NCBI RefSeq assembly: GCF_004336635.1
Contig: NZ_SJXH01000022.1
Span: 1-55,272, forward strand
Direction of reading: 5' to 3'
Length of the DNA stretch: 55,272 bases
Source of the DNA: Acinetobacter sp. ANC 4862
Lineage (GTDB): Bacteria > Pseudomonadota > Gammaproteobacteria > Pseudomonadales > Moraxellaceae
This document shows positions 30,010 to 38,986 of this stretch, in pieces. The position numbers were made by a program, and so were the translations under genes. How positions within the stretch are numbered: position 1 is the first letter of the stretch; each line of letters opens with the position of its first letter. Under the pieces are notes generated by a model. The model worked only from the letters and a program-made list of their open reading frames with translations, was not told the origin of the DNA and did no database searches.

Positions 30010-31377
30010 ATGCCTCATCATCAATCACTGCTCGATCAACAAAACTTATGGAAAACATTTTTAGTTTTTCTGTGGCCGTTGATTGCCACCAATATTTTAC
30101 AAAACCTTTCAGGCACGATTAATACCGTTTTTGTGGGGCAAATGATGGGGGTGAATGCGATTGCTGCCGTGGCGGTATTCTTCCCGATTTTGTTCTGTCT
30201 GCTGGCTTTTGTGATTGGTCTTTCAGCAGGTGCAACCGTATTGATTGGACAAGCTTGGGGGGCGAAAAATATTGAAAAAGTCCGTTTTGTCGTCGGTTCG
30301 ACCCTGTTTATGACTTTAATTGGCGGCAGTATTATTGCCCTGTTCGGGGTGCTTTTTGCTGAACATATTTTGCTTGCCTTAGGCACAGATCCTGATGTTA
30401 TGCATCTGTCATTGCCTTATGTACAGTGGATGCTTGCCGGCAGTCCCTTGCTGTTTATTTATATTATTTATACTTCAATTTTACGCGGTGTCGGTGACAG
30501 CACTACCCCGCTGATTGCATCCGGCATGACCATTTTGATAGGCGTACTGATTACCCCTGTGCTGATTGCGGGGTATTTCGGCTTTCCGAAAATGGGCATT
30601 GTTGCACCTGCCATTGCCACCATTGTCGGTTACCTTGCTGTACTGATCTTTTTAGCCGTGTATTTAAATAAAAAAGATCATCCACTTAAGCCTGACCGTC
30701 ATCTGCTCAGTCATATTCGCCATCAACGTGAACTCAGTATAATCATTCTACGTTTGGGCATTCCAACAGGGGTTCAAATGGTGACGACATCCGTTGCTGG
30801 CTTAGTCATTGTCGGCTTGGTGAATCGTTATGGTTCTCATGCAACTGCAGCTTATGGTGCAGTCAATCAGGTGCTGAACTATATTCAATTTCCCGCTCTG
30901 TCTATTTCTATTGCAGCGTCGATTTTTGCCGCACAAGCCATTGGTGCAGGAAAATCGGAACTCCTGAACAAAGTCACGCGTACCGCACTGGGTATGAATA
31001 TCGTCATTACCGGTGGACTGGTGGCTTTGGCTTATCTGTTCTCAAAATATCTGATGGCACTGTTTATCATTGACCCGACGGTGGTTGTACTTGGACAGCA
31101 ACTTTTATTTATTGTGTTGTGGTCGATTATTTTCTTTGGTGCGAGTGCCATTTTTGCTTCAATCATGCGTGCCAGTGGTACCGTGACTGTTCCCATGATC
31201 ATCAATATTGCTGCCATTATTGGCATTGAAGTGCCGTGCGCCTATTTGTTCAGCCAATGGTGGGGCTTGCAAGGCATCTGGTATGCCTATGCCCTGGCCT
31301 TTGTCTGCTTATGTATTCTACAAGGTCTGTATTATCAGTTTGTGTGGAAGAAAAAAACCGTTAATGCGTTAATTTAA
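30010..31377 (+). CDS. MATE-family efflux transporter
   Basis: Multidrug/toxin extrusion protein of 455 residues with twelve predicted hydrophobic helices in two halves. The first half has WPLIATNILQNLSGTINTVFVG and the second LRLGIPTGVQMVTTSVAGL, the usual pseudo-symmetric openings of MATE proteins. It uses a proton or sodium gradient to expel cationic compounds; the substrate is unknown. It stands between the aminotransferase and the monooxygenase genes as a separate transcription unit. Confidence 0.92.
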   Translation: MPHHQSLLDQQNLWKTFLVFLWPLIATNILQNLSGTINTVFVGQMMGVNAIAAVAVFFPILFCLLAFVIGLSAGATVLIGQAWGAKNIEKVRFVVGSTLFMTLIGGSIIALFGVLFAEHILLALGTDPDVMHLSLPYVQWMLAGSPLLFIYIIYTSILRGVGDSTTPLIASGMTILIGVLITPVLIAGYFGFPKMGIVAPAIATIVGYLAVLIFLAVYLNKKDHPLKPDRHLLSHIRHQRELSIIILRLGIPTGVQMVTTSVAGLVIVGLVNRYGSHATAAYGAVNQVLNYIQFPALSISIAASIFAAQAIGAGKSELLNKVTRTALGMNIVITGGLVALAYLFSKYLMALFIIDPTVVVLGQQLLFIVLWSIIFFGASAIFASIMRASGTVTVPMIINIAAIIGIEVPCAYLFSQWWGLQGIWYAYALAFVCLCILQGLYYQFVWKKKTVNALI

Positions 31378-31538
31378 AAATCACTGTTCTTTGCAAAAGC
31401 CACTTCAAAAGGCTGATTGATACAATCTATTTTCCTTATCCCATATAGCTGATAAGGATTTAATTTTATCGTATTTTCCAAGCTTCTGATTCCTTGTTAT
31501 AACCCTGTAAAAATGAATGATTACAATAGGGTATGACC

Positions 31539-32909
31539 ATGTCGAAACGACAAATTAAACTGGGTGCTTTTATTCCCACCACCTCACAGCACGCAGCAGG
31601 CTGGCGTCACCCGCAGTCTCGTCCACACGATCATTTAAGCATTGATTACGCAATTGAACTGGCGAAAACTGCTGAAAAAGGTTTATTCGATGCCTATTTT
31701 CTTGCCGATGGCTTATCGGTAAATTGGAGTCATGGCGCTTCCAAAAGCAAGCAAAGTATTGGTTATAGTGACAAGGTGGTTGGTTTTGAACCGGTAACCT
31801 TATTTGCAGCCATTGCTGCCGTGACCAAAAATATCGGCTTTATTGCCACTGCCTCAACCACCTATGAAGAGCCGTACCTTTTGGCACGTAAATTTGCCTC
31901 TTTAGATCATATCAGCAAAGGTCGTGCGGCATGGAATGTGGTGACCACCATTTCAGCTGATACGGCACGCAACTTCGGCTTTAGTGCCCATCCGGATGCA
32001 AAAGTTCGTTATGAACGTGCCGATGAATTTATTGAAGTGACGCAAAAACTTTGGGATTCCTGGGAAGATGATGCATTCATTTACAATAAGGAAAGCGGTC
32101 AGTTCTTTGATGCCAGTAAACAACATGAACCACTGCATACAGGCAAATATTTTAATGTACAAGGTTCATTGAATGTCCCTCGCCCACCGCAAGGTTATCC
32201 GGTGATTGTCCAAGCCGGCCAATCCGAAGATGGTCGTGAACTGGCTGCAAAATATGCCGAAGTCATTTTTACCGCACAACAAAATTTGGATGATGCACAA
32301 GCCTTCTACCGGGATGTGAAAGCACGTTTAAGCAAATACGGTCGCCATGCCGATGACTTAAAAATCATGCCGGGCGTATCCATTTTCGTGGCAAAAACCG
32401 AACAGGAAGCCCAAGAAAAATATCAATTATTAAACAGTCTGATTCACCCAGATGTCGGTCTAGGTTTATTGTCAGGTCTGGCAGGCCATATCGATTTATC
32501 CAAATTTGACCTGGATGCCCCGTTCCCGAAACTGGAAGAAGCCGACATCAACTTCTCTAGCCGCCAGCAAATGATGATTGAGATTGCCCAAAAGCACCAT
32601 TTCAGCATTCGCCAGCTGTATGAATATATTGCCTCGGCACGGGGTCACTGGACTTTAATTGGTACACCTGAACAGGTGGTGGACCAACTGCAAAACTGGT
32701 TTGAAAATGAAGCCGCTGATGGTTTTAATGTGCTGCCGCCTTCGACCCCGGCAGGCCTGAATGATTTTGTTGAGTTTATTGTGCCTGAATTACAGCGTCG
32801 CGGCCTGTTCCGTACTGCATATGAAGGAAGCACTTTGCGTGAAAATCTAGGTTTAAAGCGTCCTGAAAACCAGTATGTACTGGCACGACAACAAGCGCAG
32901 GCATCTTAA
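31539..32909 (+). CDS. NtaA/DmoA-family FMN-dependent monooxygenase (copy 1)
   Basis: Luciferase-like (bacterial LLM) flavin monooxygenase of 456 residues, of the NtaA/SnaA/DmoA group. Such enzymes use reduced FMN and oxygen to attack organic sulfur compounds or chelators; DmoA itself oxidises dimethyl sulfide. The conserved flavin and barrel blocks are ADGLSVNW, TASTTYEEPY and NVVTTISADTARNFG. The start at 31539 is preferred, as AGGG lies 7 nt before it and it aligns with copy 2. No Cys and three internal Met are present. Copy 2 is about 85 percent identical by eye. No sigma-54 site was found upstream of this copy, in contrast to copy 2. Confidence 0.9.
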   Translation: MSKRQIKLGAFIPTTSQHAAGWRHPQSRPHDHLSIDYAIELAKTAEKGLFDAYFLADGLSVNWSHGASKSKQSIGYSDKVVGFEPVTLFAAIAAVTKNIGFIATASTTYEEPYLLARKFASLDHISKGRAAWNVVTTISADTARNFGFSAHPDAKVRYERADEFIEVTQKLWDSWEDDAFIYNKESGQFFDASKQHEPLHTGKYFNVQGSLNVPRPPQGYPVIVQAGQSEDGRELAAKYAEVIFTAQQNLDDAQAFYRDVKARLSKYGRHADDLKIMPGVSIFVAKTEQEAQEKYQLLNSLIHPDVGLGLLSGLAGHIDLSKFDLDAPFPKLEEADINFSSRQQMMIEIAQKHHFSIRQLYEYIASARGHWTLIGTPEQVVDQLQNWFENEAADGFNVLPPSTPAGLNDFVEFIVPELQRRGLFRTAYEGSTLRENLGLKRPENQYVLARQQAQAS

Positions 32910-32924
32910 TCCAAGAACGATTTT

Positions 32925-32949
32925 AAATGCCCTTCGGGGCATTTTTTTA
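32925..32949 (+). terminator. Rho-independent terminator of monooxygenase copy 1
   Basis: AAATGCCC-TTCG-GGGCATTT followed by a T run, 15 nt after the stop codon. Confidence 0.9.
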
Positions 32950-33094
32950 TGCCACTTTTTAAATATCACACCATTTTGATTTATCTAAAAAATAGCATAA
33001 CAACAGAGATTGCCCCTTTTCATTCAATAGCTCGCTTTTCATATAAGCACTGCATTTTTTCTACTGTCTGATTTAAAACAAAGCAGCGTCTTTA

Positions 33095-33112
33095 GTGTTC
33101 ATTCTCAAACAC
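33095..33112. promoter_or_regulatory. Candidate enhancer palindrome for a sigma-54 activator
   Basis: GTGTTCATTCTCAAACAC, i.e. GTGTT-N8-AACAC, about 50 bp upstream of the -24 element at 33161. The same pattern with identical spacing occurs at 45961-45978, upstream of the other candidate sigma-54 promoter. The matching arms are short, so the pair rather than either site is the evidence. Confidence 0.6.
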
Positions 33113-33160
33113 ATAAAAAATTATTCATCCTATATTATTGTTTTAATTGTATTTTTTAAT

Positions 33161-33176
33161 TGGCATACATCTTGAA
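33161..33176 (+). promoter_or_regulatory. Candidate sigma-54 promoter of monooxygenase copy 2
   Basis: TGGCATACATCTTGAA: TGGCA at -24 and TTG at -12 with the exact 10-bp GG-to-GC spacing. The -12 pair is GA, not the canonical GC, which weakens the match. Transcription would start near 33187, 31 nt before the ATG. Confidence 0.6.
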
Positions 33177-33217
33177 ATATGGACTGTTGAGAAAAATACA
33201 AACCATAGGATAAAACA

Positions 33218-34579
33218 ATGTCAAAACGTCAAATTAAACTGGGTGCCTTTATTCCCGCGACCGCTCAACATGCTGCAGGCTGGCGTCATCCTGAATCTCG
33301 CCCTCAAGACCACTTGAATATTGATTACATCATCGAACTCGCAAAAACTGCAGAAAAGGGTTTATTTGATGCTTACTTTTTAGCAGATGGCTTATCCGTT
33401 CGTTGGGGCTCGGCAATTGAAGGTGAATTGGGTTTAGGGGATAAAGGCGTCGGCTTTGAACCGGTGACCTTGTTTGCTGCGCTGTCTGCAGTGACCAAAA
33501 ATCTGGGCTTTATTGCGACCGCATCAACCACCTATGAAGACCCGTATCTATTGGCACGTAAATTTGCTTCACTAGATCACATTTCTAAAGGTCGTGCAGC
33601 ATGGAATGTGGTGACTACAGCCTCACCCGATACCGCGCGTAACTTCGGCCTAGAACAACATCCTGATCCTAAAACACGTTATGAACGCGCGGATGAATTT
33701 ATCGAAGTGACGCAAAAACTTTGGGATTCTTGGGAAGATGATGCCTTTATTTACAACAAGGAAAGTGGTCAATTTTTCCATGCTGATAAAATCCATGAAC
33801 CTCAACATAGCGGTAAATATTTTAGTGTTCAAGGACCATTAAATATCTCTCGCCCACCGCAAGGTTATCCGGTGATTGTACAAGCAGGACAATCGGAAGA
33901 TGGCCGCGAACTTGCCGGAAAATATGCTGAGGTGATCTTTACCGCTCAACAAAACCTAGCGGATGCACAAGAATTTTACCGCGATGTCAAAAGCCGTCTA
34001 TTGAAATATGGTCGTCACCCAGATGACTTAAAAATCATGCCGGGTGTTTCTATTTTCGTGGCTAAAACTGAACAAGAAGCGCAAGAAAAATACCAACTAT
34101 TAAATAGCTTAATTCATCCAAAAGTCGGTTTAAGTTTACTGTCAGGTTTATCGGGCGGAATCAATTTAGAAAAATATGACCTGGATGCCCCGTTCCCGAA
34201 ACTTGAAGATGCCGATATTAACTTCTCCAGCCGTCAACAAATGATGATTGATATTGCGCGTAAGCATAATTTCAGCATTCGCCAACTGTATGAATATATT
34301 GCATCAGCACGTGGTCACTGGACTTTGATCGGCACACCTGAACAGGTGGTCGATCAACTGCAACAATGGTTTGAAAATGAAGGCGCGGATGGTTTTAATA
34401 TTTTGCCACCGACCACCCCTGCCGGTCTGAATGACTTTGTCGAATTTATTGTGCCGGAATTACAACGTCGTGGCTTGTTCCGTACCGAATATGAAGGCAA
34501 AACTTTACGTGAAAACTTAGGTTTAAAACGTCCAGAAAACCAGTATGTTTTGGCACGTCAGCGAGTGAAAGCCTCTTAA
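33218..34579 (+). CDS. NtaA/DmoA-family FMN-dependent monooxygenase (copy 2)
   Basis: Tandem paralogue of copy 1, 453 residues, with the same blocks (ADGLSVRWG, TASTTYEDPY, NVVTTASPDTARNFG). The differences cluster after residue 58 (copy 1 has an insert with HGASKSKQS; copy 2 has AIEGELGLG), in a region that shapes the active site in LLM enzymes, so the two may prefer different substrates. No Cys and three internal Met. A candidate sigma-54 promoter and enhancer palindrome precede it. The ribosome site AGGA is 8 nt before the ATG. Confidence 0.91.
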   Translation: MSKRQIKLGAFIPATAQHAAGWRHPESRPQDHLNIDYIIELAKTAEKGLFDAYFLADGLSVRWGSAIEGELGLGDKGVGFEPVTLFAALSAVTKNLGFIATASTTYEDPYLLARKFASLDHISKGRAAWNVVTTASPDTARNFGLEQHPDPKTRYERADEFIEVTQKLWDSWEDDAFIYNKESGQFFHADKIHEPQHSGKYFSVQGPLNISRPPQGYPVIVQAGQSEDGRELAGKYAEVIFTAQQNLADAQEFYRDVKSRLLKYGRHPDDLKIMPGVSIFVAKTEQEAQEKYQLLNSLIHPKVGLSLLSGLSGGINLEKYDLDAPFPKLEDADINFSSRQQMMIDIARKHNFSIRQLYEYIASARGHWTLIGTPEQVVDQLQQWFENEGADGFNILPPTTPAGLNDFVEFIVPELQRRGLFRTEYEGKTLRENLGLKRPENQYVLARQRVKAS

Positions 34580-34596
34580 TTTAAAACCAGTTGAAT

Positions 34597-34622
34597 ATCC
34601 CTCCTTGCTGAGGGATTTTTTA
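34597..34622 (+). terminator. Rho-independent terminator of monooxygenase copy 2
   Basis: ATCCCTC (34597-34603) pairs with GAGGGAT (34610-34616), followed by T5. It sits between this gene and the convergent ABC ATPase gene. Confidence 0.85.
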
Positions 34623-34694
34623 TGTCGAATCATCTTTGAATAGACATAAAAAAACCCACTTTACGCAGGCTTTTGGATAAAAAATACAGCCAAA

Positions 34695-35522
34695 TTACCA
34701 GGCAAATTGATAATCTGAAAACTTCGCTGGCTGTTTGTTATTGTGTAATTGGTCTTTTAAGGGATCACTAAAATCCAGCAAAATATTATTTTTAATATTA
34801 TGCAAACGCACATCTTCACGTTTACGTGGATGCGCAACCGGTACATCCACAATGCGTTTAATTCGACCCGGATGCGGCTGCATCACCACCACGCGATCCC
34901 CTAAAAATACCGCTTCTTCAACGTCATGGGTCACAATCACCATGGTGATTTTTTCTGCCTGCCAAATCCGCTGCAATTCATCCTGCAGGTTCTGGCGGGT
35001 TAAGGCATCCAGTGCACCAAACGGCTCATCCAGAAATAAAATTTCCGGACGATTCACCAGACTTCGCGCAATGGCCACGCGCTGGTTCATGCCGCCTGAA
35101 AGCTGCGATGGATAAGCATCTTTAAACTTGGTCAATTTAACCAGTTCTAAATGTTCATCAATGATGAGATCTTCTTCGGCACGGCTTAAATTGCTTTGAT
35201 GCAATGCAATGCGAATATTTTCTGTCACACTTAACCACGGGAAAAGACGATGGTCTTGAAATACAATTCCGCGGTTTAAACTGGTGCCAAAAATCTTTTT
35301 GCCATCCACCTGGATCTGGCCTTGATAGCTGTTTTCCAGTCCAACCAACAAGCGTAATAGTGTAGATTTTCCACAGCCACTGCTGCCGACAATACTAATA
35401 AATTCACCCGGCTGAATGTCTAAATTAATATCATCCAGCACGGTTAATGCTTCATCATTTTGCGTCGGATAGGTTTTGCTGAGTTGCTGAATGGATACAT
35501 GGCCGGTCTGTTGCTGTGTCAT
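34695..35522 (-). CDS. ABC transporter ATP-binding protein (SsuB/TauB type)
   Basis: ATPase of a nitrate/sulfonate/taurine-type importer, 275 residues. Walker A GSSGCGKST (46-54), signature LSGGMNQRV, Walker B ILFLDEPFGALD and the D-loop and switch His (VTHDVEEAV). The C-terminal tail is longer than in SsuB. It has no permease or binding protein beside it; the nearest are in the operon at 37279-44002, so it may serve as an extra ATPase for them. It lies 37 nt after a Mop-type gene on the same strand. Confidence 0.9.
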   Translation of the reverse strand: MTQQQTGHVSIQQLSKTYPTQNDEALTVLDDINLDIQPGEFISIVGSSGCGKSTLLRLLVGLENSYQGQIQVDGKKIFGTSLNRGIVFQDHRLFPWLSVTENIRIALHQSNLSRAEEDLIIDEHLELVKLTKFKDAYPSQLSGGMNQRVAIARSLVNRPEILFLDEPFGALDALTRQNLQDELQRIWQAEKITMVIVTHDVEEAVFLGDRVVVMQPHPGRIKRIVDVPVAHPRKREDVRLHNIKNNILLDFSDPLKDQLHNNKQPAKFSDYQFAW

Positions 35523-35559
35523 CTCTCAATTTTCCTGTAAAGCTTGAAGCCATGGCGAA

Positions 35560-35775
35560 TTAAAGCTTCGCCAATGACACTTCCGTCGATTTGATTAACA
35601 CCACCACTTCAGAACCCACTTTAAGATCGAGGTCTTTGACTGAACGGGTACTAATAATTGAAGTAAAAAGACCGGCTTTGGTTTCCACATTGACTTCTGA
35701 AACAACGTCACCTTCTAATACTTCTTGAATAACGCCTTTAAATTGGTTACGTACGTTAACGGCTGTGATTGTCAT
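35560..35775 (-). CDS. Mop-type (TOBE) molybdopterin/oxyanion-binding protein
   Basis: A 71-residue protein with one TOBE/Mop domain: SVRNQFKGVIQEV-like opening, then VVSEVNVETKAGLFTSIIS and VGSEVVVLIKSTEVSLAKL. Mop proteins bind molybdate or similar oxyanions, and Mop domains are normally fused to ABC ATPases; here one is separate but immediately upstream of an ATPase. Whether it binds molybdate or sulfate-like anions is unknown. The gene head faces sfnR across an AT-rich 220 bp. Confidence 0.85.
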   Translation of the reverse strand: MTITAVNVRNQFKGVIQEVLEGDVVSEVNVETKAGLFTSIISTRSVKDLDLKVGSEVVVLIKSTEVSLAKL

Positions 35776-35924
35776 TATAATTACTCTGTGTTTATGATGT
35801 TATTAATATAAAATACTTTTGGCTGATCATTTATCTCGATTTAATATTTAGTTATGCGTGCTTTATTTATCTGTTTAAAATATATATTTATCAAAAAGCA
35901 TTTATGCAGCAAAACAGATAATTA

Positions 35925-35955
35925 AATATCGTTTTATTATTTATTTTTCGATATT
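35925..35955. promoter_or_regulatory. Inverted repeat upstream of the sigma-54 activator gene
   Basis: AATATCG (35925-35931) and CGATATT (35949-35955), 17 bp apart, 45 bp before the sfnR-like ATG in AT-rich DNA. It may be a binding site for a regulator of this gene, such as a LysR-type factor. The arms are short and AT-rich. Confidence 0.4.
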
Positions 35956-35999
35956 AAATATTTCATGATGAGTTCAATTTTTATAATGAAGCAAATCCT

Positions 36000-37097
36000 A
36001 TGTCTATATTAACGCATCCTAGCGTCAGTCAGACGGTTCGCTACGAACGTGCAAGAGCGACCGTCTTTGAAGATCCCCTGTCAAAGGCGCTACTGGAGCG
36101 CATTAAACAAATTGCGCCAAGTGATGCCAATGCCTTGATTATTGGCGAAACCGGTACCGGTAAGGAGTTGGTGGCCAGACAAATTCACGCCTTGAGTCAC
36201 CGTGCCAAAGGTCCTTTTATTGCGGTCAATTGCGGTGCTTTAACCGAATCCTTGGCGGAAAGCGAGTTATTCGGCCATGAAAAAGGCGCCTTTACCGGTG
36301 CGATTCATCAGCGCATTGGCTGGTTTGAGGCCGCGCATAATGGCACCTTATTTCTAGATGAAATTGGTGATTTGTCTCTGTCTATGCAGGTGAAATTACT
36401 GCGCATTTTACAAGAACGTGAGATTGTTCGGGTCGGTTCACTCAAGCCGATTCGGATTAACGTACGGATTATTGCCGCGACCAATGTCGATCTTGAAAAA
36501 GCCGTGCTGGAAGGCAAATTCCGTGAGGATTTATTTTACCGTCTATATGTCGCTCTGCTACGTATTCCAAAGCTTTCAGAGCGTCGTGATGACATTTTAC
36601 CCTTGGCTAAATTCTTTGTAGAACGCTATCAAACCGATCCGCATGCCACACCGTTACGTATCAGTCCACTGTCAGTTAAAAAGCTGTTACAACATCGTTG
36701 GCCAGGCAATATTCGTGAACTGGAAAACACCATTCATCATGCAGTTTTGGTCAGTCAGAATGGTGTGATTGAACCGGATGATATTCGCTTCTCAAACCTG
36801 TTACATAGCCGCAGCAAAGGACAAAATCCAGGTACACGACAAAACGATTTAGATATATCCGCATTACCGGAAATTTTGGCCAATGCGGATGCTGAAAAAT
36901 TATTACAATCCACCTTTCAACATTTGTTTCAAGCCTCGCAGCAATTACCACAACTGAATATCAATGAATTGATTGAAGAACAATTTATTCGCAGTGCTTA
37001 CACTTACTGCGAATACAATCAGGTGCATACTGCACGCTTGCTTGGCGTGACACGAAATGTGATTCGCACGCGTTTAATGAAATATGCATTATTATAA
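36000..37097 (+). CDS. Sigma-54-dependent activator, SfnR-like, without sensor domain
   Basis: A 365-residue enhancer-binding protein. The AAA+ core has Walker A GETGTGKE (49-56), the sigma-54 contact loop GAFTGA (96-101), Walker B TLFLDEIGD (116-124) and the R-fingers that follow. A Fis-type helix-turn-helix is at about 335-365 (YNQVHTARLLGVTRNVIRTRL). The 20-residue N-terminal stretch replaces the usual receiver, PAS or GAF domain. SfnR of Pseudomonas has the same short form and activates genes for organosulfur use under sulfate limitation. The expected targets are the sigma-54 promoters at 33161 and 45870. Confidence 0.9.
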   Translation: MSILTHPSVSQTVRYERARATVFEDPLSKALLERIKQIAPSDANALIIGETGTGKELVARQIHALSHRAKGPFIAVNCGALTESLAESELFGHEKGAFTGAIHQRIGWFEAAHNGTLFLDEIGDLSLSMQVKLLRILQEREIVRVGSLKPIRINVRIIAATNVDLEKAVLEGKFREDLFYRLYVALLRIPKLSERRDDILPLAKFFVERYQTDPHATPLRISPLSVKKLLQHRWPGNIRELENTIHHAVLVSQNGVIEPDDIRFSNLLHSRSKGQNPGTRQNDLDISALPEILANADAEKLLQSTFQHLFQASQQLPQLNINELIEEQFIRSAYTYCEYNQVHTARLLGVTRNVIRTRLMKYALL

Positions 37098-37237
37098 TTG
37101 AATGTATTTTTTAAAAAATAAATCAGAAACTACATTAAAAAACACATAATTTATTTTAGATTTTTATTTTAATTCAAACTAAAAATTTAATATTCTATTT
37201 ATTTTATAGCTCATATACTTATTATTTTAGTAAACAT

Positions 37238-37267
37238 AAAAAAGCAGTGAATCAACACTGCTTTTTT
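37238..37267. terminator. Bidirectional terminator
   Basis: AAAAAAGCAGTG (37238-37249) pairs with CACTGCTTTTTT (37256-37267), between the end of the activator gene and the end of the leftward operon. T runs on both strands make it work for both. Confidence 0.92.
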
Positions 37268-37278
37268 ACATCCTTATA

Positions 37279-38109
37279 TTATTCCGATGGATTACGTTTC
37301 CAAGAAGTAAAGTATTTTTCAAGCCCAATCAGAATATAGTTAAATGATAGACCGACCAAGGTAATCACTAAAATCCCGACAAACATTTGCGGAATTTCAA
37401 AACTGAACTGTGAATACATAATCAGATAACCCAGTCCGGCTTTGGCACCAAACATTTCTACTGCCACCAAAGCCAGGATCGAGATCGCACCGGCCAGACG
37501 GATACCGACAAATATGGTCGGGACAGAAGCGAGTAAAATCACTTTACGGAACAGTTGATAGGGTTTTAAGCCCATGGTCCGTGCGGATTTAATCAGTAGT
37601 GGATCAACCGTTTGTACGCCGGTAATGGTATTTAAAAGAATTGGCCAGGTGCAGGCATAGACCAGTAAACTGATTTTAGAGGCTTCGCCAATGCCTAAAA
37701 ATAAAATAAACAACGGCATTAAGGCCAACGCCGTGGTGTTACGAAACAGTTCCAACAATGGGTTTAAAGTTTCTGCAACCAGTTTGTACCAACCAATCAC
37801 CAATCCGAGTGGAATGGCAATGGCTAAGGCCAAAACAAAACCAATAATCGAACGTTGAATACTGGCGCTAAAATGCGTGCCCAGTTGCCCACTTTGATAG
37901 AGCTGCCATGCCGTATCCAGGACGACCGACAACGGCGGTAAAAATGCAGGACTGACCACACCTAAGCGTGGCAAACTTTCCCAAACTAATAAAAATAATA
38001 TGATGGCAATGCTGCGTTTAAAAATGGTGTTGAGCCACGTGAGTTGTAGTCGCGGTTTTGCCGCGCTATAGGTTTCGCTATGTGCGATAACCTGTTGAGT
38101 CGATGACAT
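37279..38109 (-). CDS. ABC transporter permease (SsuC/TauC type)
   Basis: Inner-membrane permease of 276 residues with about six helices. The EAA-like loop is present as IKSARTMGLKPYQLFRKVILLASVPTIFVGIRLA, and the opening TLNPLLELFRNTTALALMPLFILFLGIGEASK is the SsuC-family segment. Last gene of the eight-gene operon, 22 nt after the ATPase gene. Together with the ATPase at 38132 and the lipoprotein at 38987 it forms a complete importer. Confidence 0.92.
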   Translation of the reverse strand: MSSTQQVIAHSETYSAAKPRLQLTWLNTIFKRSIAIILFLLVWESLPRLGVVSPAFLPPLSVVLDTAWQLYQSGQLGTHFSASIQRSIIGFVLALAIAIPLGLVIGWYKLVAETLNPLLELFRNTTALALMPLFILFLGIGEASKISLLVYACTWPILLNTITGVQTVDPLLIKSARTMGLKPYQLFRKVILLASVPTIFVGIRLAGAISILALVAVEMFGAKAGLGYLIMYSQFSFEIPQMFVGILVITLVGLSFNYILIGLEKYFTSWKRNPSE

Positions 38110-38131
38110 GATGAATAATCCTCAATTTTAT

Positions 38132-38965
38132 TTATGCGTGAGCAAGCTGTTTGTCTTTTTCGAGTGCTTGCGCCTTAATCACTTCTTCGCTGAGTTGCGA
38201 CCAGATTTGATGACGAATTTTGCCGTATTCCGCCGTGGAGCGGATGTCCTCGCCTTTGGCTTTGAGGCTGGCTGGAATGTTGATGACTTCCTTAATTCGC
38301 CCCGGTCTGGAGGTCATAATCGCCACACGCTGGCTGAGGAAAATCGCTTCATCAATACTATGGGTAATGAACACAATGGTTTTTTTCGAGCTTTGCCAGA
38401 TTTTAATCAGCTCTTCTTGCAAGGTTTCACGGGTTTGTGCATCCAGTGCAGCAAAGGGTTCATCCATCAACAAAATTTCAGGTTCATAAGCCAAGCTGCG
38501 CGCAATCGCAACACGCTGTTTCATGCCGCCTGACAGTTCATTCGGATAATGTTTTTCAAAACCTGAAAGTCCCACCAGTTGCAAATAATACTGGGCTTTT
38601 TCACGGCGGGTTTTCTTGTCTACGCCTTTGGCTTCCAGACCAAATTCAATATTTTCCAAAGCGGTCAGCCATGGATAAAGCGCGTATTGCTGAAACACAA
38701 TGCCGCGATCCAAACCGGGTTGAGTAATTTGCTTGCCACTGAGTAAAATTTGCCCCGAAGATGGCTTGGTTAAGCCGGCAATCAGGTCAAGTAAAGTCGA
38801 TTTACCGCATCCACTCGGCCCAACAATGGAAACAAATTCACCTTGCTGGATATCTAAAGTGACATTTTCAACCGCGATGAATTCAGGTTTGTAATTTTTG
38901 CTATTGGGATGATTTTGCGCAGGAAAAACCTTGCACACATGATCTAAATTTAAGGCACTGGTCAT
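38132..38965 (-). CDS. ABC transporter ATP-binding protein (SsuB/TauB type)
   Basis: ATPase of 277 residues with Walker A GPSGCGKST (49-57), signature LSGGMKQRV, Walker B ILLMDEPFAALD and the switch His in FITHSIDEA. It belongs to the nitrate/sulfonate/taurine group and is translated just after the binding lipoprotein gene (21-nt gap). It may drive both the permease at 37279 and the permeases at 40027 and 40842. Confidence 0.93.
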   Translation of the reverse strand: MTSALNLDHVCKVFPAQNHPNSKNYKPEFIAVENVTLDIQQGEFVSIVGPSGCGKSTLLDLIAGLTKPSSGQILLSGKQITQPGLDRGIVFQQYALYPWLTALENIEFGLEAKGVDKKTRREKAQYYLQLVGLSGFEKHYPNELSGGMKQRVAIARSLAYEPEILLMDEPFAALDAQTRETLQEELIKIWQSSKKTIVFITHSIDEAIFLSQRVAIMTSRPGRIKEVINIPASLKAKGEDIRSTAEYGKIRHQIWSQLSEEVIKAQALEKDKQLAHA

Positions 38966-38986
38966 TATGATATTCCTTTTCTAATC

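Noticed and set aside
31378..31538. A sigma-54 promoter upstream of monooxygenase copy 1
   Set aside because: No GG-N10-GC pair with flanking consensus and no GTGTT-N8-AACAC palindrome could be found here.
34640..34690. Terminator of the leftward ABC ATPase gene
   Set aside because: AACCC and GGCTT around 34653-34673 pair poorly; possible but not convincing.
35854..35925. A 23-codon ORF upstream of the sfnR-like gene with two Cys as a further leader peptide
   Set aside because: No ribosome site, only two Cys in an AT-rich stretch; unlike the clear enrichment at 45716.
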